A stretch of 64,000 bases of DNA, taken from positions 78,416,912-78,480,911 of the forward strand of contig CM043963.1 in assembly GCA_014529385.2 (NCBI GenBank), in the 5' to 3' direction. Source of the DNA: Adiantum capillus-veneris. Its lineage: Eukaryota; Streptophyta; Polypodiopsida; Polypodiales; Pteridaceae. The stretch's first letter is position 1. Every line of letters starts with the position of its first letter. Below are positions 10,876-25,746 of this stretch, piece by piece. The notes beneath the pieces were generated by a model. It was not told the origin of the DNA, searched no databases, and saw only the letters and a program-made list of their open reading frames with translations. Made by a program: the position numbers and the translations under genes.

Positions 10876-11549
10876 CGCAGTCGATAATTAGCCTTGCTAG
10901 TTATGTTGGAGACTGATGTGGAAGAGTCATCGTCAAAATGAATGTTGATGTGATGTGACAATTTCTGCAGTTTTGAAGGAGGAACGAGAAATTGACGTTG
11001 TTTGAAGATGTTTGCGGCCCGTTGGCGAGATTATGTTGCCGTCATCAGCCTTGCTTGCGAGCGGTGTTGCCCACGTGCTCCCTCTCGTCGAGGCCACGGT
11101 GGGGAGAAGGCACACCTTCATGCACATGCAAGAGAGCTCCAAAAAGGTGGGGCACGAAATGAGGTAGTTGATAGAGCATGTGCACCATAGAAGATAGAAA
11201 GAGTTAGCACAATATTATCTGGCAACTTGATTTAAAACTTTGCTATGTGAAGCCTACATGTCTGTTATATGACCAATACATATACCTAGCTAAATCAAGG
11301 ACATGCCTAGATTCACCTTTAAAGGGAAGTGAGGAAAGTGAATCTCAAGTCATAGACTAATGATAGTCATTCACAAGCTATATTAATCATAAGCTCCATC
11401 CTGCATTGTACTCATTAAACACTACAACACCCTAGGCTCCAATATATTCTCTCACACAACCACACCAGATGCATGCATGCGTGCATGCGTGCACTCACAC
11501 ACACACACACAAGCGTACATAAATACAAGGGTTTGCATGTTAAGTTTTT
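10876..11549. other. No gene seen; possible Ty3 leader or LTR remnant
   Basis: This stretch follows the gag start of the 8.1-10.9 kb element and could hold its 5' LTR, but I find no clear ends. A short (CA)n lies near 11496-11510. Confidence 0.3.
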
Positions 11550-12578
11550 GTGATAGCTCCACCATAGCTCTAGAGATGCAAGGAAAACTTAGCCACAATG
11601 AAGCCTACCACTAAAAACAAAAACATAGTACAATGAGATGCCATGCCCACCACACGAAAGGAGTACTGATAGGAAAACATAAGCAGAGAAAATAAGCAGC
11701 CAAATAAAAAAATGAGAGAAAGAGTTGTAGAGCACTTTACATGCTTCTCATAGCCTTCATCAATTCGCTTTTGGATACGAGCAAGGTGTTGCTTGGTGGT
11801 GGAATGGTAGACTTTCATACGCTCCTCCACAATGTTGTTTATGAATTCATCCTAAGGCATTGTTCTAAACTCGGGATTCAAGTTATCCCATTTCTCCTCC
11901 GCTCGCAAGCGAAGGAGTTTCTTAGCCTTCTTCACATTCAATGACCATTTTCTTTCTTTGTTCACAAAATGTGCCTCCGTGCGCTTTTGCCATTGATGCT
12001 TGTCATTGTGTCTTTTGGGTGCTTGCCTCTTGAACCCATTGGTGCATTCAAAGCACGGCTTGCTTTTTGTAATGGGATCTGCACATCCAAGCCATGCTCT
12101 CTTTTGAGGTGCCTCTCCATCCTCCACCTGACAAGCTCAAAATGGAATTGATTTGGACACTCCTCGCTGGCTCTGCATTGTCGTGCATGCCTTCCATCCG
12201 GTCAAAAAACCTCCACATACAGAAATGGTACTATATTGCATGGCTTGCTTGGAACTCTTTCCCATCTCCGCCTTCATTCGCAACAGACCCATCTTTATGT
12301 GCATCTCGATTGCTAGTCCCTACACCATGAGTTTCATTGGGTTTCTTGTCTTCCTCTTCGGCAAAAGAGTTTCTATCAGGTTTCCAAGAGTCCATCTCCT
12401 CCCCATCATCCATCAACCCCTCTTTGAAAACGCCCTCTAGCTTCTTACAAGGCCGGACATCAGCTGTAGACTCAGCTGCATTTTTGTCACACAATTGCGG
12501 GCTGCTTTGCGTGGCCGGTGGAGAGGGCATGCCATGAGGATGTAGCCTTGGGCTGCTTCGCGTTGCTTGTGCAGACAT
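11550..12578 (-). pseudogene. Unrecognised broken coding region with zinc-finger-like segments
   Basis: From 12578 downwards there is a hydrophilic Ser/Asp/Glu-rich segment. Next comes CRASEEC...RWRMERHLKREHG in one frame (~12190-12100). The next frame (12127-11852) holds CFEC-N-GFKRQAPKR-H-NDK-H, spaced C-x2-C-x11-H-x3-H and close to a C2H2 finger. It continues into a basic helix-rich stretch (KKAKKLLRLRAEEKWDNL) and, past an in-frame stop, IVEERMKVYHSTTKQHLARI. Read together these suggest one former DNA-binding-type protein with a frameshift and a stop. I do not recognise the family, and the joining of frames is inference. Confidence 0.35.
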
Positions 12579-13102
12579 TGGGGACTATTTTCCCCCCTTC
12601 ATTCCCCCAACAGGAATACAAAAGGCCATTGTAATCCTCTGCAATATCTAGCAGGCCTACTTACTTGTCCATTGTCTGTTTTGTGTGTCATTTGCAAAAG
12701 TAGACCCACTTTTATGAGGCCTACAAGCTTGACCACCTTCCACCTAGCTCCCTCGCCCTATGTAGGAGGCGCACTGCAATGCAAACCGCGATCAAGGCAC
12801 TCCCCCACCCGCAACCATTTTTGCCCTCATGTGCCCGTTTCCCCCCTCCTCCAAGCTCCCCCTCATCCTATGCATGCAAACAACTCCCTTCAATCCTCAT
12901 GGAGTGTACGACTTTCCGAGCATGGATATTCTCACCCCTCTACGTGAGCCCGGATTTGCCAATGTGAGCCAACTTCCCCGCTAACCCGCTCCACATAGGC
13001 CCGGCGTTCATGTTTACTTTTTATGCCTATGTTTACTTTTTTTTGCTTGCATGGATGGTCTAGATCACGTTGGAATCTGCACTCGACTTCTTTTCCATTG
13101 AT
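12579..13102. other. No gene seen; pyrimidine-rich spacer
   Basis: C/T-rich sequence with short open frames of no recognisable content. Confidence 0.4.
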
Positions 13103-13197
13103 CCCACCACCTAGGCTTCCTTTAATATACCGTGTCATATAGTGCTAGAGTTTAATACCCATGAATGAAACTAATATTAATCCACCCTAGCACACTA
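13103..13197 (+). repeat. 95-bp direct repeat, copy 1
   Basis: CCCACCACCTAGGCTTC... to ...CCTAGCACACTA recurs at 13246-13340 with only a few differences. Confidence 0.85.
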
Positions 13198-13205
13198 GGT
13201 CTTAT

Positions 13206-13240
13206 CATGTCGTATCAGAGCGTGTGATAGACCTCAAAAA
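13206..13240 (+). other. Primer-binding-site-like sequence (initiator tRNA-Met type)
   Basis: CGTATCAGAGC followed by GTGTGATAGACC is almost the same as 15050-15074. TGGTATCAGAGC is the usual plant retrotransposon primer site complementary to the 3' end of initiator tRNA-Met. Here the first T is C. Confidence 0.5.
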
Positions 13241-13245
13241 ACTAT

Positions 13246-13340
13246 CCCACCACCTAGGCTTCTTTTAATATACCGTGTCATATAGTGCTAGAGTTTAATA
13301 CCCATGAATGCAAATAATATTAATCCACCCTAGCACACTA
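13246..13340 (+). repeat. 95-bp direct repeat, copy 2
   Basis: Near-identical to 13103-13197. The 48-bp interval between the copies contains the primer-site-like sequence, so the pair may mark a local duplication at an LTR/leader junction. Confidence 0.85.
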
Positions 13341-14245
13341 AAAAGTATTCCCACATCCCTAGGAAAAAGGAGGCAAGGCCTTTTAGTAGGGGATGAGAGA
13401 GAAACACACACACACACACACACTCCAAGGCTCCCCCTTTTACACAAAGGGAATATTGGACACATGTTAGGCTCCTAAGCCAATTGCCCCCAATTACCCC
13501 TCAAATCCTATTGGATGGCCATAGAGGTAGACCAATTAGAATTAGATTAGAGTAAATTTAGTCTAATCAATTTTAAAATGCTTGATAAAAGAACCAATAG
13601 AAATTAAGCTCCCTAGAAGACTATTGGACAGTCTACCAAGGGTCCAATGAGCATTCAGTAGCCCACTGGCTTGCCTGATTCCTATTGGCTAGAAGACTAA
13701 GAGGTCCAATGAGAGTTTAATTGAATTATTTAATTACCTAAAGCTCTCACAAAAGGGGAAATGGGGACACTTGTCAAAAGGCTATCAACTATGCTTCTAA
13801 TTTGTGATTGGCTAAGCATTACATGAGCTAATCATTAGGAGAAATATGGACCTTGCATGGGCCTTATAAGGAATCCTAATTTATAGGGGTTAAAGCTAAT
13901 GTTGTGTGGGGTTAAGGGGGCAAGGGCATTGAAGAAGGTAGTTTTGAGTAGGCTTTTCTAGCCTACTTTTAAGATAAATGTAGGATGTGGACCTAAGGGG
14001 TTCCTTTCTCTCTCTAGCTTTTTTAAATTGAAGAAGGTATAGGGGTGACCAAATCAGCAAAAACGTGGGTCACTAAAAGTCAAAATTTGACTTTTTAAGA
14101 AAAAAAATAATTTTTACTTATTTTTTACTTAAAACTCCCTCCCAACATATATACATATCCAAATATCATTTTTTAACCCACAAGTTTAGAAAGTCCATTT
14201 TTTCAAAAAAAAATCCCCATGTAAAGGGTGAAACTAGAAATTTAA

Positions 14246-14249
<4 letters not shown>
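13341..14249. other. No gene seen; A/T-rich, probably LTR-derived
   Basis: No long open frame and no recognisable motif. Short (CA)n near 13407-13422. It lies between two primer-site-like sequences and upstream of an LTR relic. Confidence 0.35.

Positions 14250-14287
<38 letters not shown>
14250..14287 (+). repeat. (AG)n microsatellite
   Basis: About 19 AG units at the same place relative to flanking sequence as the AG runs at 45899 and 51036. Confidence 0.95.
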
Positions 14288-14292
<5 letters not shown>

Positions 14293-15041
14293 TTTTCCAT
14301 GTACATGTCTTGAGGTGAGGTATCTTTTATGGTTACATCAATGGATATTTTTTGTTAGTATGTTAATGGTTAGTGTTAGTAATCACTAAAAAAGTTAATG
14401 ATATATTTACAATAGGTAGAATGAGGTGGATGGTTGAAGGAAGATGGGTGAGTGAAGTGAGGGAATATTGGTGATGGTGAAGCTTTGAAGAAGTTTTGAA
14501 CTTACTTGTGCAGGTTCTCAAAAACGACTGCCGATCTTCTTCTTCTTCTTCTCTTCTTGCATTGTCATCACCAAGGTTGAATCATCAGATGAAAATGCCG
14601 ATATTGGTTTATGAGAATCCCCAATTAGTAGATATTAATCATGGTTTTACATGCTGAAATTTATGGATATAGAGTAAAGGTAAAATTAATTGTGATTTAG
14701 AGGTAATAGAGAGAGACATAGAGATGGTGTATGTACATGTAGAGTTCATATGAGAGCTATGGAAGTAAGAGGGGAGGTTAATGGTGAAGAGGGTGAGAGA
14801 AACCATGGAAGGTACAAGTTTGAGTGAGGGATTGAGAGGAATGAGTGTGTGTGGAAGTGAATGCAGGTAAGAAAAGACTAGGGTGACTTCTGAAAAAAAA
14901 GTAGGCAGGCTGAGGTCCACAAAAAATATCATATCTCCCCGGTGACAACTCTAAAAACTATGAAACATTTGAGGTGGTTATTCAACTTGTGAGCTACATT
15001 TTGTCTTTTCGGTAACATTTTTAGATTCGGAGTGGAGGGTT
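14288..15041 (+). repeat. Diverged third copy of part of element A's LTR
   Basis: The order of blocks after the AG run (GAGGTGAGGTATCTTTTATGG, the TCTTCTTCTTCTTC run, CATGCTGAAATTTATG, GAGATGGTGTATGTACATG, then TTCGGAGTGG) parallels 45950-46692 and 51078-51832. The 96-codon frame open in those two copies is broken here by small indels and stops. Homology ends sharply at TTCGGAGTGG. Confidence 0.65.
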
Positions 15042-15046
15042 TATCA

Positions 15047-15084
15047 TGTGGTATCAAAGCGTGTGATAGACCTCAAAAAACTAG
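15047..15084 (+). other. Primer-binding-site-like sequence (initiator tRNA-Met type)
   Basis: TGTGGTATCAAAGCGTGTGA matches the usual plant primer site TGGTATCAGAGC at 11 of 12 bases. It follows ...TTTATCA, a plausible LTR end, which would place an LTR immediately to the left and a lost internal region to the right. Confidence 0.5.
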
Positions 15085-15700
15085 ACAGGCAGTTTTCTTT
15101 GCTAGAAAAGTGGGGTGCTCCTCTCTCTCCACTAGGTTGGAATCGTACTTTCTTTCTCATGCAGTTGCTTTTTAGTTCAATAAAACTCCCATAAAATGAA
15201 TTTGGTAATTAGGCATGTACACTTCTTCCATGCTTTGTGGCACTACCCTAAGCTAAATTCATAAGAGGACATTATTTTAGCATTTTTTTAAAGTTCCTAG
15301 CTTTTCTTTCTGGAGCAAGTCGGTCAAATCTCTTTATGGGAGCCACATGACCTTCATTGAATTGAATACACCTATTTTCTTAAATTCTAATACTCAAAGA
15401 CTCAAAGTCAAGGTGTTTCTCCTTTTTTGGCCTGCCCCAAAGGGGGGGGGGGGGGGGGGGGGGGGGGGGGAACCTTAGTGATGCTTTCCCTTTTTCCTAA
15501 TGAAAAAGGAAGTGGGTTTTTTTGGTGAAACAAAATAAAGGTATCGTTTGATGATTGTGTTCGTAGCAAGATAAAAGGCAGCTCATGAGTGCTTGTGTGG
15601 CACGTTTTTATTGGACATGGGAATTTTCTTGAGGGTGAGCTAGGGTTAGGAGCGACCTATGATTGACTGCTCATTTCATTGTGGAGTCGAGGTAACGGCC
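15085..15700. other. No gene seen; contains G29 homopolymer
   Basis: An uninterrupted run of 29 G lies at 15442-15470. The rest has no supported feature. Confidence 0.6.
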
Positions 15701-15943
15701 GCTCAGTCCCTGTTCTTCTTGCTCATGGCTCAAGCATTGTGCCCCCTCCACACACACACACATACACACACAAATAAACACACAAGCGCTGTAGCAGTTC
15801 GCATCTGTAAGCCATGCTGGTTCCACGCTGCACCAGGTCGTGTATGTAAGCGAAGGCGGTCCCGTGCTGTAGGGCGTCCTTCTCCAAGAAGTAGAAGGCC
15901 CGCTCAATCAGAAGGGAAGGGGCTCGGTCTGAAGGTGGGGTAC

Positions 15944-15950
<7 letters not shown>

Positions 15951-15993
<43 letters not shown>
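15951..15993 (+). repeat. (GA)n microsatellite
   Basis: About 21 GA units. A short (CA)n lies at 15750-15783. The open frames across 15659-16037 are low-complexity by-products. Confidence 0.95.
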
Positions 15994-15997
<4 letters not shown>

Positions 15998-16070
15998 TAC
16001 GTGTATCATGATTGAGAGACGCCGTAGACATGTGCATGGGCTGAGGTTGCTGAGCGTCTGTGCATTTTGT

Positions 16071-19113
<3,043 letters not shown>

Positions 19114-20090
19114 CAAATTTAGGATTTTCCAACTCAAGAAAAGCAAAAATAAAATAAAATCGGTTGGCACGTTGAAGATAGTCTAAAGTTTAGGTGGATA
19201 AGCCTAAAGTGTAGGGATGGGTGATGCCTCAAGTGTGTATTATAGACCTAGGATTATACTAGCTCTACATTAGAAAACCCTCAATATTAACATCAGAGCA
19301 AGCGTGCGTACATGCACATACCCATGAAGGGTTATTGGTCTAAATCACAAGACATTTTCCAAGGTCTTCATAGACACTGAATGATCGATGTATGCAGAGG
19401 GAATGCAACCATTCTATATTGAAGAAGCTCAGTTTAGAGACTACAAGGTTAAATTATGGCTTGTGTAGATGTGGGTGTGTAAGTTATGTGTTCATGAGAA
19501 ATAATACCTTTGCTAACCGTACTTGTGAGTGTGTGTGTGTGGCCCTCCCCCAACCCTAGGAGAGGTTCCACATGTGGGAGGTATGGCCCACCATGTGGAA
19601 CCCTACCTCAACCAAGTAGAATCGAATGCGAGTTTATTCATGCGAGTTTATTCACAAAAAATATTGTATTGTGTTCCAAACAAATTCACAAATATGTTTT
19701 CAAAGGGTACCTTTTAGTAAAAGTGGTGCCGATAGGGCTTATAGATGTATCTATTATAAAGAGGTTAAATCATGGTAACATAACATCATATATTGTAATA
19801 TGCAAACTATATATTGTCACTAATACCATTTATTAGAGAAAAGATCAATGTCAATAATAGGGATACTGGTAAGATAATTTCTCTTACTCGTTACTCTATC
19901 TAATTTAATCATACAGGGAGCTACTTATCTAGAATATAATACTAAAAGATTTTATGTGCTTGACCGTGGCCCCAACCCATCCTCTTGGATTGGGTAGGTC
20001 AAGTCAAGAGACAACTGATTGTTCTAGGCCCATTGTATGGTGCTAGCCCATGGTGCTAGCCCGACCAAAGGCTAGCTAGAAATAGGTATG
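19114..20090. other. Spacer between the two 3 kb repeats; no gene seen
   Basis: No recognisable coding content. It holds an inverted repeat at 19564-19602 and a doubled TGGTGCTAGCCC motif near 20039-20062. Confidence 0.5.
19564..19602 (+). repeat. Inverted repeat (hairpin)
   Basis: GGTTCCACATGTGGG is answered by CCCACCATGTGGAACC after an 8-base loop, forming a stem of about 15 bp with one bulge. Confidence 0.6.
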
Positions 20091-23070
20091 TGTGTGTTTA
20101 TGGTTGATTATCTAAGAATAGTTTGATTTAACAGACTATAAACCATACAATGGGACTAGAGATTAGACATACGTCTTTATAGTAGAGACAAGAGTGTACA
20201 ATTGACAACATTTAGACTTGATGTATTGATACCAATTGTATTACTTATGCATATATATACTTATCAAAGAAGTATCTACAAGGACTATCTATACATTGTT
20301 AAAAACAAAACCAAACACTGGATGATCTCCAACTATTGCTGTAGTTTCCTTCGTAATCCCAAGGAAGGAACGTCTTACCTGCCACCATCCAAGAAACACA
20401 AGCCCATTAGAACTGGCATTACCTGTAAAGACAGGTGTTAACGACCCCTTCCCCTTGTTATCGGTGTCAAAAATTACAAAGAAACTGACAACAAAGCAAA
20501 GATCAAGTAAATATTATTTTTTTAATTAAACATTTAATCAAATACTCAAGATTTTTCATCTACAAAATTACTACCACATTTTGAGATATTTTTGCAAATG
20601 GATCCCTAATTAAGTCTACCAAACCTTGCCAAGAGGCGGATGTTTAAGTCAATCTGTAAGGCCATCACAAAAAGCAAGTCAAAAAAGGTTAGCTACATGC
20701 TACTCGAGATCCAACATCCACTAACATGTTGCTCAGTATGTCTAATAAATCCGAAGACCAACATACCATAATAAGATTATCCAATACCGTGAGATTTCAA
20801 CTCCAAAGCGTCTTCGAAAAAATAGCCCAACTTGAAGCCATGTGAAGTATAAAAACCGTTCAAAATTTGAAAAACAAGTAGCATCTATTCTGCTCAGGAT
20901 CTTTCCTCCTTGAGCTTACTATTTTGATTAACATCGTCAGCTATGGAAAAAGGATTGATCAAATCCTTCTAAGGCCAAGAACATTATGTTCCCAAACCAT
21001 AGTAATAACAATCTGCAACACAAAATGCTAGCAAGTTGAAAGGTCAAACACCAGCAACTAGAAATCCAGTAAGTTGATAGTATGCCAAGTAAAAAACCCC
21101 GTATAACAATGGCAACCATTTAGTGAAGAAAAAACACACCAACTAAAAAGACAGCCAGTTGAAAGTATGTTAATTATGCTAAGCATGGTAGCCTAAAACT
21201 TATTGAACATCCATAACGTGTTTATCTAATATATACGAATCATTATTAACCTATAATATGTATGTCGTTCAATTTGCGTAAGAATTTTGGCAGCATTTCC
21301 TTCGTATTCTCTCAATATTTTCAAAAATATAAAGTCCCAACATCCCCTATGATACCTTCACATGAGGTTACTAACAAATCAAGTAGTGACAATCATCTCA
21401 TACCAAGAAGGAATACGAATAGGATCAAAAACCTGACTGCATATCCAAACAACATAGTCTATTTGTGTGGGCGTCTCCATGTTTTCATTTTTTACATACA
21501 AGAGGGAGTCAAGAAAAATATTATTATTTGTACATCGAACTACATCATGAAATCTCACAACCCTAGTATGATATGGTGCAATGTCTTGATAATCTTACCT
21601 AGACAAGTTACCAAATTGATGTCAATCTGAGCTGAAGAGCTAAGCCTAACATGCCAAGTTTGCCCACATAATATTCAGCACAAGGGATCTAATTGTTGTG
21701 TGGGAGTTTGTGTGTGGTGTTGTGTGAATAAGAAATAACGCCCACCCTTAGGTAAGAAAATTGAGCCAGTGATCACAAGGCATTAAGAAAACCTCGTCAT
21801 GCAATCCATCCCACATGCAAAAAGTGAATTATCCAATCCTTACCGAGCCTAAGTTCATTTTGGAGTAACCATTTTCTTAAGGTTAATAACCATTTATAAG
21901 ATAAACTATGTACACAAACATTTTGGCAACATTTCCTTTGTATATGCTCAATCATTTCAAAAATATCCACTCAGCCATCTCCTATGAGACCCTCACATGA
22001 GTTTGTATGCAAAACAAATAGAGACAATCATTTCCACCGACAAAGGGTGTTTTTTCTTTTAGTTCTATCCAGGCTTGATGCATTCAGGTCAATGAATCAT
22101 TCTGGTATACCATTCAATCTCTATATAACTTGCATGACATGAGAAATAAAAACCCACATTCGTCGTTACGTTTCAGAAGCTGATTAGATGTCAAAACACA
22201 AAACTTGTACACTTTCTCCAAATCATGAGCAAAAAAGCCAACGTTTTAAGAAAATCTAACTACTTACAGAGTAGGTGCAGATGCACCTACCTGAATGTTG
22301 TATTTGCCTTGAGAAACAGTCATGGTACAGCAAGGGTAGCATTTCTAGTCCAATCGATAATCAGATGTGCTTGTGTGCACAAATGTCCAAGATTTTTCAG
22401 CAACAATTTCAGGTCTTCTAGGTTAAGATAAACCATTTAAGTGTGTTAATTTGAGGCAAGTAGAGTTCAAGTGACCTGAGGAAGAAATATCACCTATTGA
22501 TGGGTGATCAAAAGTGACTTACGATGCATGCATGCGTGTGTGTGTGTGTGTGAGATTGGTCATGTCGTTGGTGCATATGTGTCATTGCACGTGTGTGTGT
22601 GTGCACGCACGCGTGCGCGCTCGTTTGGTCCTGTCATTGGTGCAGTTAAGCAATGAGAGCAAGGCTCTAGATGGTTACAACCAATGATATTGACGCTACA
22701 TCCTAGCGCCTAAGAAGAGGGATGGATATGCACGCTCGTGAAGCGCTATGGTGTATGCTCAAGATGAGTCCTCACTGTGTTTTTTCTGCGTGAGCAAGGG
22801 TTTATGAAGGCAAAGCGATAGATGCTCGAGTTGAAGTGTGTCTGTGACTGACTGTGCATAAAGAGAAAATTTTAATGTTGAAGTCGTGTTGAGAAATAAT
22901 AGGAGTGGATAAACCACAAAAGACAACTACCAATCTTCTAAGTGTGGGCCCTAATTTCAAGGCACCACCACCTTGGAAGGCTTACTTGTATATATTTTAT
23001 TTCCAATCAGAGATAGCAGGAGCAAGTCACACAAGAGAAGGGGAAATATTATCCATTGCCGAGCCTATCA
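20091..23070 (+). repeat. ~3 kb direct repeat, copy 2
   Basis: Homologous to 16071-19113 throughout, separated from it by 0.98 kb. A local duplication at 22535-22650 doubles the TTGGTC(A/C)TGTC(A/G)TTGGTGCA block around two short GT runs. The copy ends at GCCTATCAA, after which an endonuclease-like relic begins. Confidence 0.9.
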
Positions 23071-23420
23071 AGCCATCAACAACATCATTCATGTAGTGAA
23101 TGTCTACAAATCACCTAAGGCATCAATACAATTATTGCTTTCACAATTGAGAAACCTCATGGAGACCATTGATAGCAACCTTGTGAGCATTATCATAGGG
23201 GACTTCAACATCCACATCGACCATGACAATAGCCAATACAAAAAACTACATGGATTTCTCCTCAGAAACAACCATACCCAAACAGTATTGCTAAACAGTG
23301 CTAGTCCTACACGCCAATCTCCATCATCATACCATCAAACCCATCATCGAAGGCTTGAGCACCTACTCTCACAGCTCTCTGATCGACCACAACCAATCGC
23401 ATCTGCTCCCCTCTCATCTT
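23065..23420 (+). pseudogene. Endonuclease (EEP fold) relic of a retroelement or Helitron-like element
   Basis: The frame reads VVNVYKSPKASIQLLLSQL, NLVSIIIGDFNIHIDHDN and LHGFLLRNNHTQTV. The central I-I-G-D-F-N motif and its spacing are typical of exonuclease-endonuclease-phosphatase domains in LINEs and Helentron-type transposons. After ~residue 80 the frame shifts, with a second frame giving a possible LIDHNQSH in place of the family's later Asp-His motif. No reverse transcriptase or helicase part is seen nearby, so the parent element is uncertain. Confidence 0.5.
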
Positions 23421-24640
23421 CTCTTGCCTTTGGCTGTGCAATCTGAGCCTTGTGGTATCAAGCCCATCTGCAATACGTGCAAACCCCAAGCACCAATATT
23501 TATCTCTTTCCCTTGTTGTGCATATTAAAACATGTCACCCCATGCTACCTCATTGCATCAAATGCACACAACCTACCAAACCCACATGCAGATTTCAATA
23601 TGTAGCCACCAACTTGTTGCATCCTGCTCATTGCTCTCGTAGCTCTGCCTGGCTTTATTGCCCTTCTCAAGACTCCGTGATTGCACCACAAGCTAGGAAG
23701 GAAACTTGAGTTTTGTAGCTCACTACAAATCATCATCGCTAAGCACTACGTAGAGTCTTGTTCCCATTTGGTCAACGACGTTAGCCAAGAGCTTCAACTG
23801 CAATTTAAGGTCAAAACCTCTTTGTTTGTCGATGCTGCCCATTGCAACAAGCCTTCAATGGTCACCTCTACATCCTCACCCCCTCATCGTGTCGTTTTAA
23901 CCTGCTGCTCTTCTGTTCTGATTTGTCATACTTTTGGCTTGCTAACATTTTTTTTCTTTCGGGCTCAATTGATTATATCTTTTATTTAAAATCATCCCAT
24001 TGAAGCAAGGGTTCCCACGAGTCACCTTTTGACCCATTACAACCCTCTTTGGCCTGAGTTCCCACAACCATATTTTCCCAAAGGCTCAAGCCTTTCAGAG
24101 TAAAAGTGTTTTTTCCTCATGCTATTCAATGTTGTCTCCTAGTAGTCAATTTCAAGGGGAAGTTCATAGGGAACATATTGTCAAGAATCCTTCAAGGCAC
24201 AATATTATGTATGCGCTACCTAATTTCATGATTATCAAATGCCCTTGTAGCACCAAACCATGCATTCGTACAACATAATTTTTGCACTTGTACAAAATTT
24301 ACATTCACATTTTCATTCAATCAAGTCATGACAACTCTTCGCTACACAATGATCATAATTGCACAGGCATAGAATCTGCCATAGAGAGAGTCTCTCTATT
24401 TGGTAAGACCCCTGATTTTGCATCAAGCATTCACTCATGCTTGCACAATTTGCACCAAGTAAACTTGAAAATAATAACACTCAAACATGGAGACAACATC
24501 ACCTGCACTCAAAGTACATGAGCATGAACGACGTGAAGGCATGAATAAGAAGACGAATCACGAAGACACGACAAAGACACATAAAACAACATGCGTTTTT
24601 AACCCCTTCTATGATTATGGTGCTCTATAATTTTGAGGGG
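23421..24640. other. No gene seen
   Basis: Only short frames without recognisable motifs. A doubtful 102-codon frame at 23681-23989 ends in a hydrophobic run and has no support. Confidence 0.4.
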
Positions 24641-24649
24641 AGGCATATG

Positions 24650-25262
24650 GGGAGGTTCTCATTTTTCTTATGCTATGCCTTGGGCGCGTGAGTTCTATCC
24701 GAATGAAGAATTTATGGACTATAGGCCTATGTCACGCTCAAGGGCTTTCCTCTTTGGCTCTAGAGCTACATCGACTCCCTGACTGCCTTACTGGCATCAA
24801 TTCACCCCAAAGTTGCAACGGGTAAGGTCATGATTGGACAAGGTGTGCATATTGTGGAATATGAGAAAACCTATCCCTAAGTACATGGATTTGAACATGG
24901 GGAGTGTTGGAGCATACCGACAGGAATTAGTGTTTGCTTTGTTTTCAAATGCCTAATATAAGTGTTGCAAAATTGGGCACTATGCTAGGGATTGCCCCGA
25001 GGTGGCAATCGCCCCTATACCAAGGATAGGGACAGCTTGGAGGCAAGTCCCAAGAGGGGTCAAGCCTTCAACTGATGTTACTAGGATGGAAGCAAAGAAA
25101 TGAACAAGATGGAACTTGCGGGGAGGTGTCTAAAGAGATGAATTGTCGTGCAATGGACATGCAAGAGGAATTGGTTGTGCTAGTTGGACCTTCTAGTGAG
25201 AAAAGCAGAGAGACTAAGATCCCGAATGAGGAGATGCATGATAAACCTGAGCCGATTGGGTA
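24650..25262 (+). pseudogene. Retroelement ORF1/gag zinc-knuckle relic
   Basis: Around 24955-25000 one frame reads YKCCKIGHYARDCPE, a damaged CCHC knuckle with a stop where the first Cys would stand. It is preceded in other frames by GKVMIGQGVHIVEYEKTYP, which resembles the region before the knuckle in plant LINE ORF1 proteins. The assignment to a LINE rather than copia gag is weak. Confidence 0.35.
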
Positions 25263-25725
25263 ACGCTCACTCAATGTCACGGATGTCTAGCGAATCTTGC
25301 CAACCTAAGCTGATTGCTAGTGATGCATAGAGAGAGAGAATAGACCTCATCACTCATATTGTTAAGGTTAAGGGTAATAATACCAACACTAAAATTGTTA
25401 GTTTTCTTAAGCAGCAAAAGAAAAAAGGATGGCTCTCCAAGTTCCTTCTGACAGCAGTTAATTACTGGTGCTCTGGCTTGGTGGTCGAGCGGTTTGTTGT
25501 GACAAGGCTTTCTCCTCGGTGGCAGCCCTAAGACAGAGATAGCTCCTTTTTGCTATTTATGGTCTCAGGGTTGCTCCCTTTCTCATATGACGTATGGGAA
25601 GGCGTTTCATTTTGTATGATTAGGTTCGTTCTTGGTAGATGCCATGACTCAATTGGAGCATGTCTTTCATTGTTACTTTTTTGTTTTAGTAATATATATA
25701 TATATACGCTCAATATTGTGACTTT

Positions 25726-25746
25726 GGGGGGGGGGGGGGGGGGGGG
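25726..25746 (+). repeat. G21 homopolymer
   Basis: Uninterrupted run of 21 G, ~20 bp after a short (TA)n. Confidence 0.9.

Noticed and set aside
25460-25640. tRNA-derived repeat around GGTGGTCGAGCGG
   Set aside because: There is a weak A-box-like match only; no B box at the right distance.
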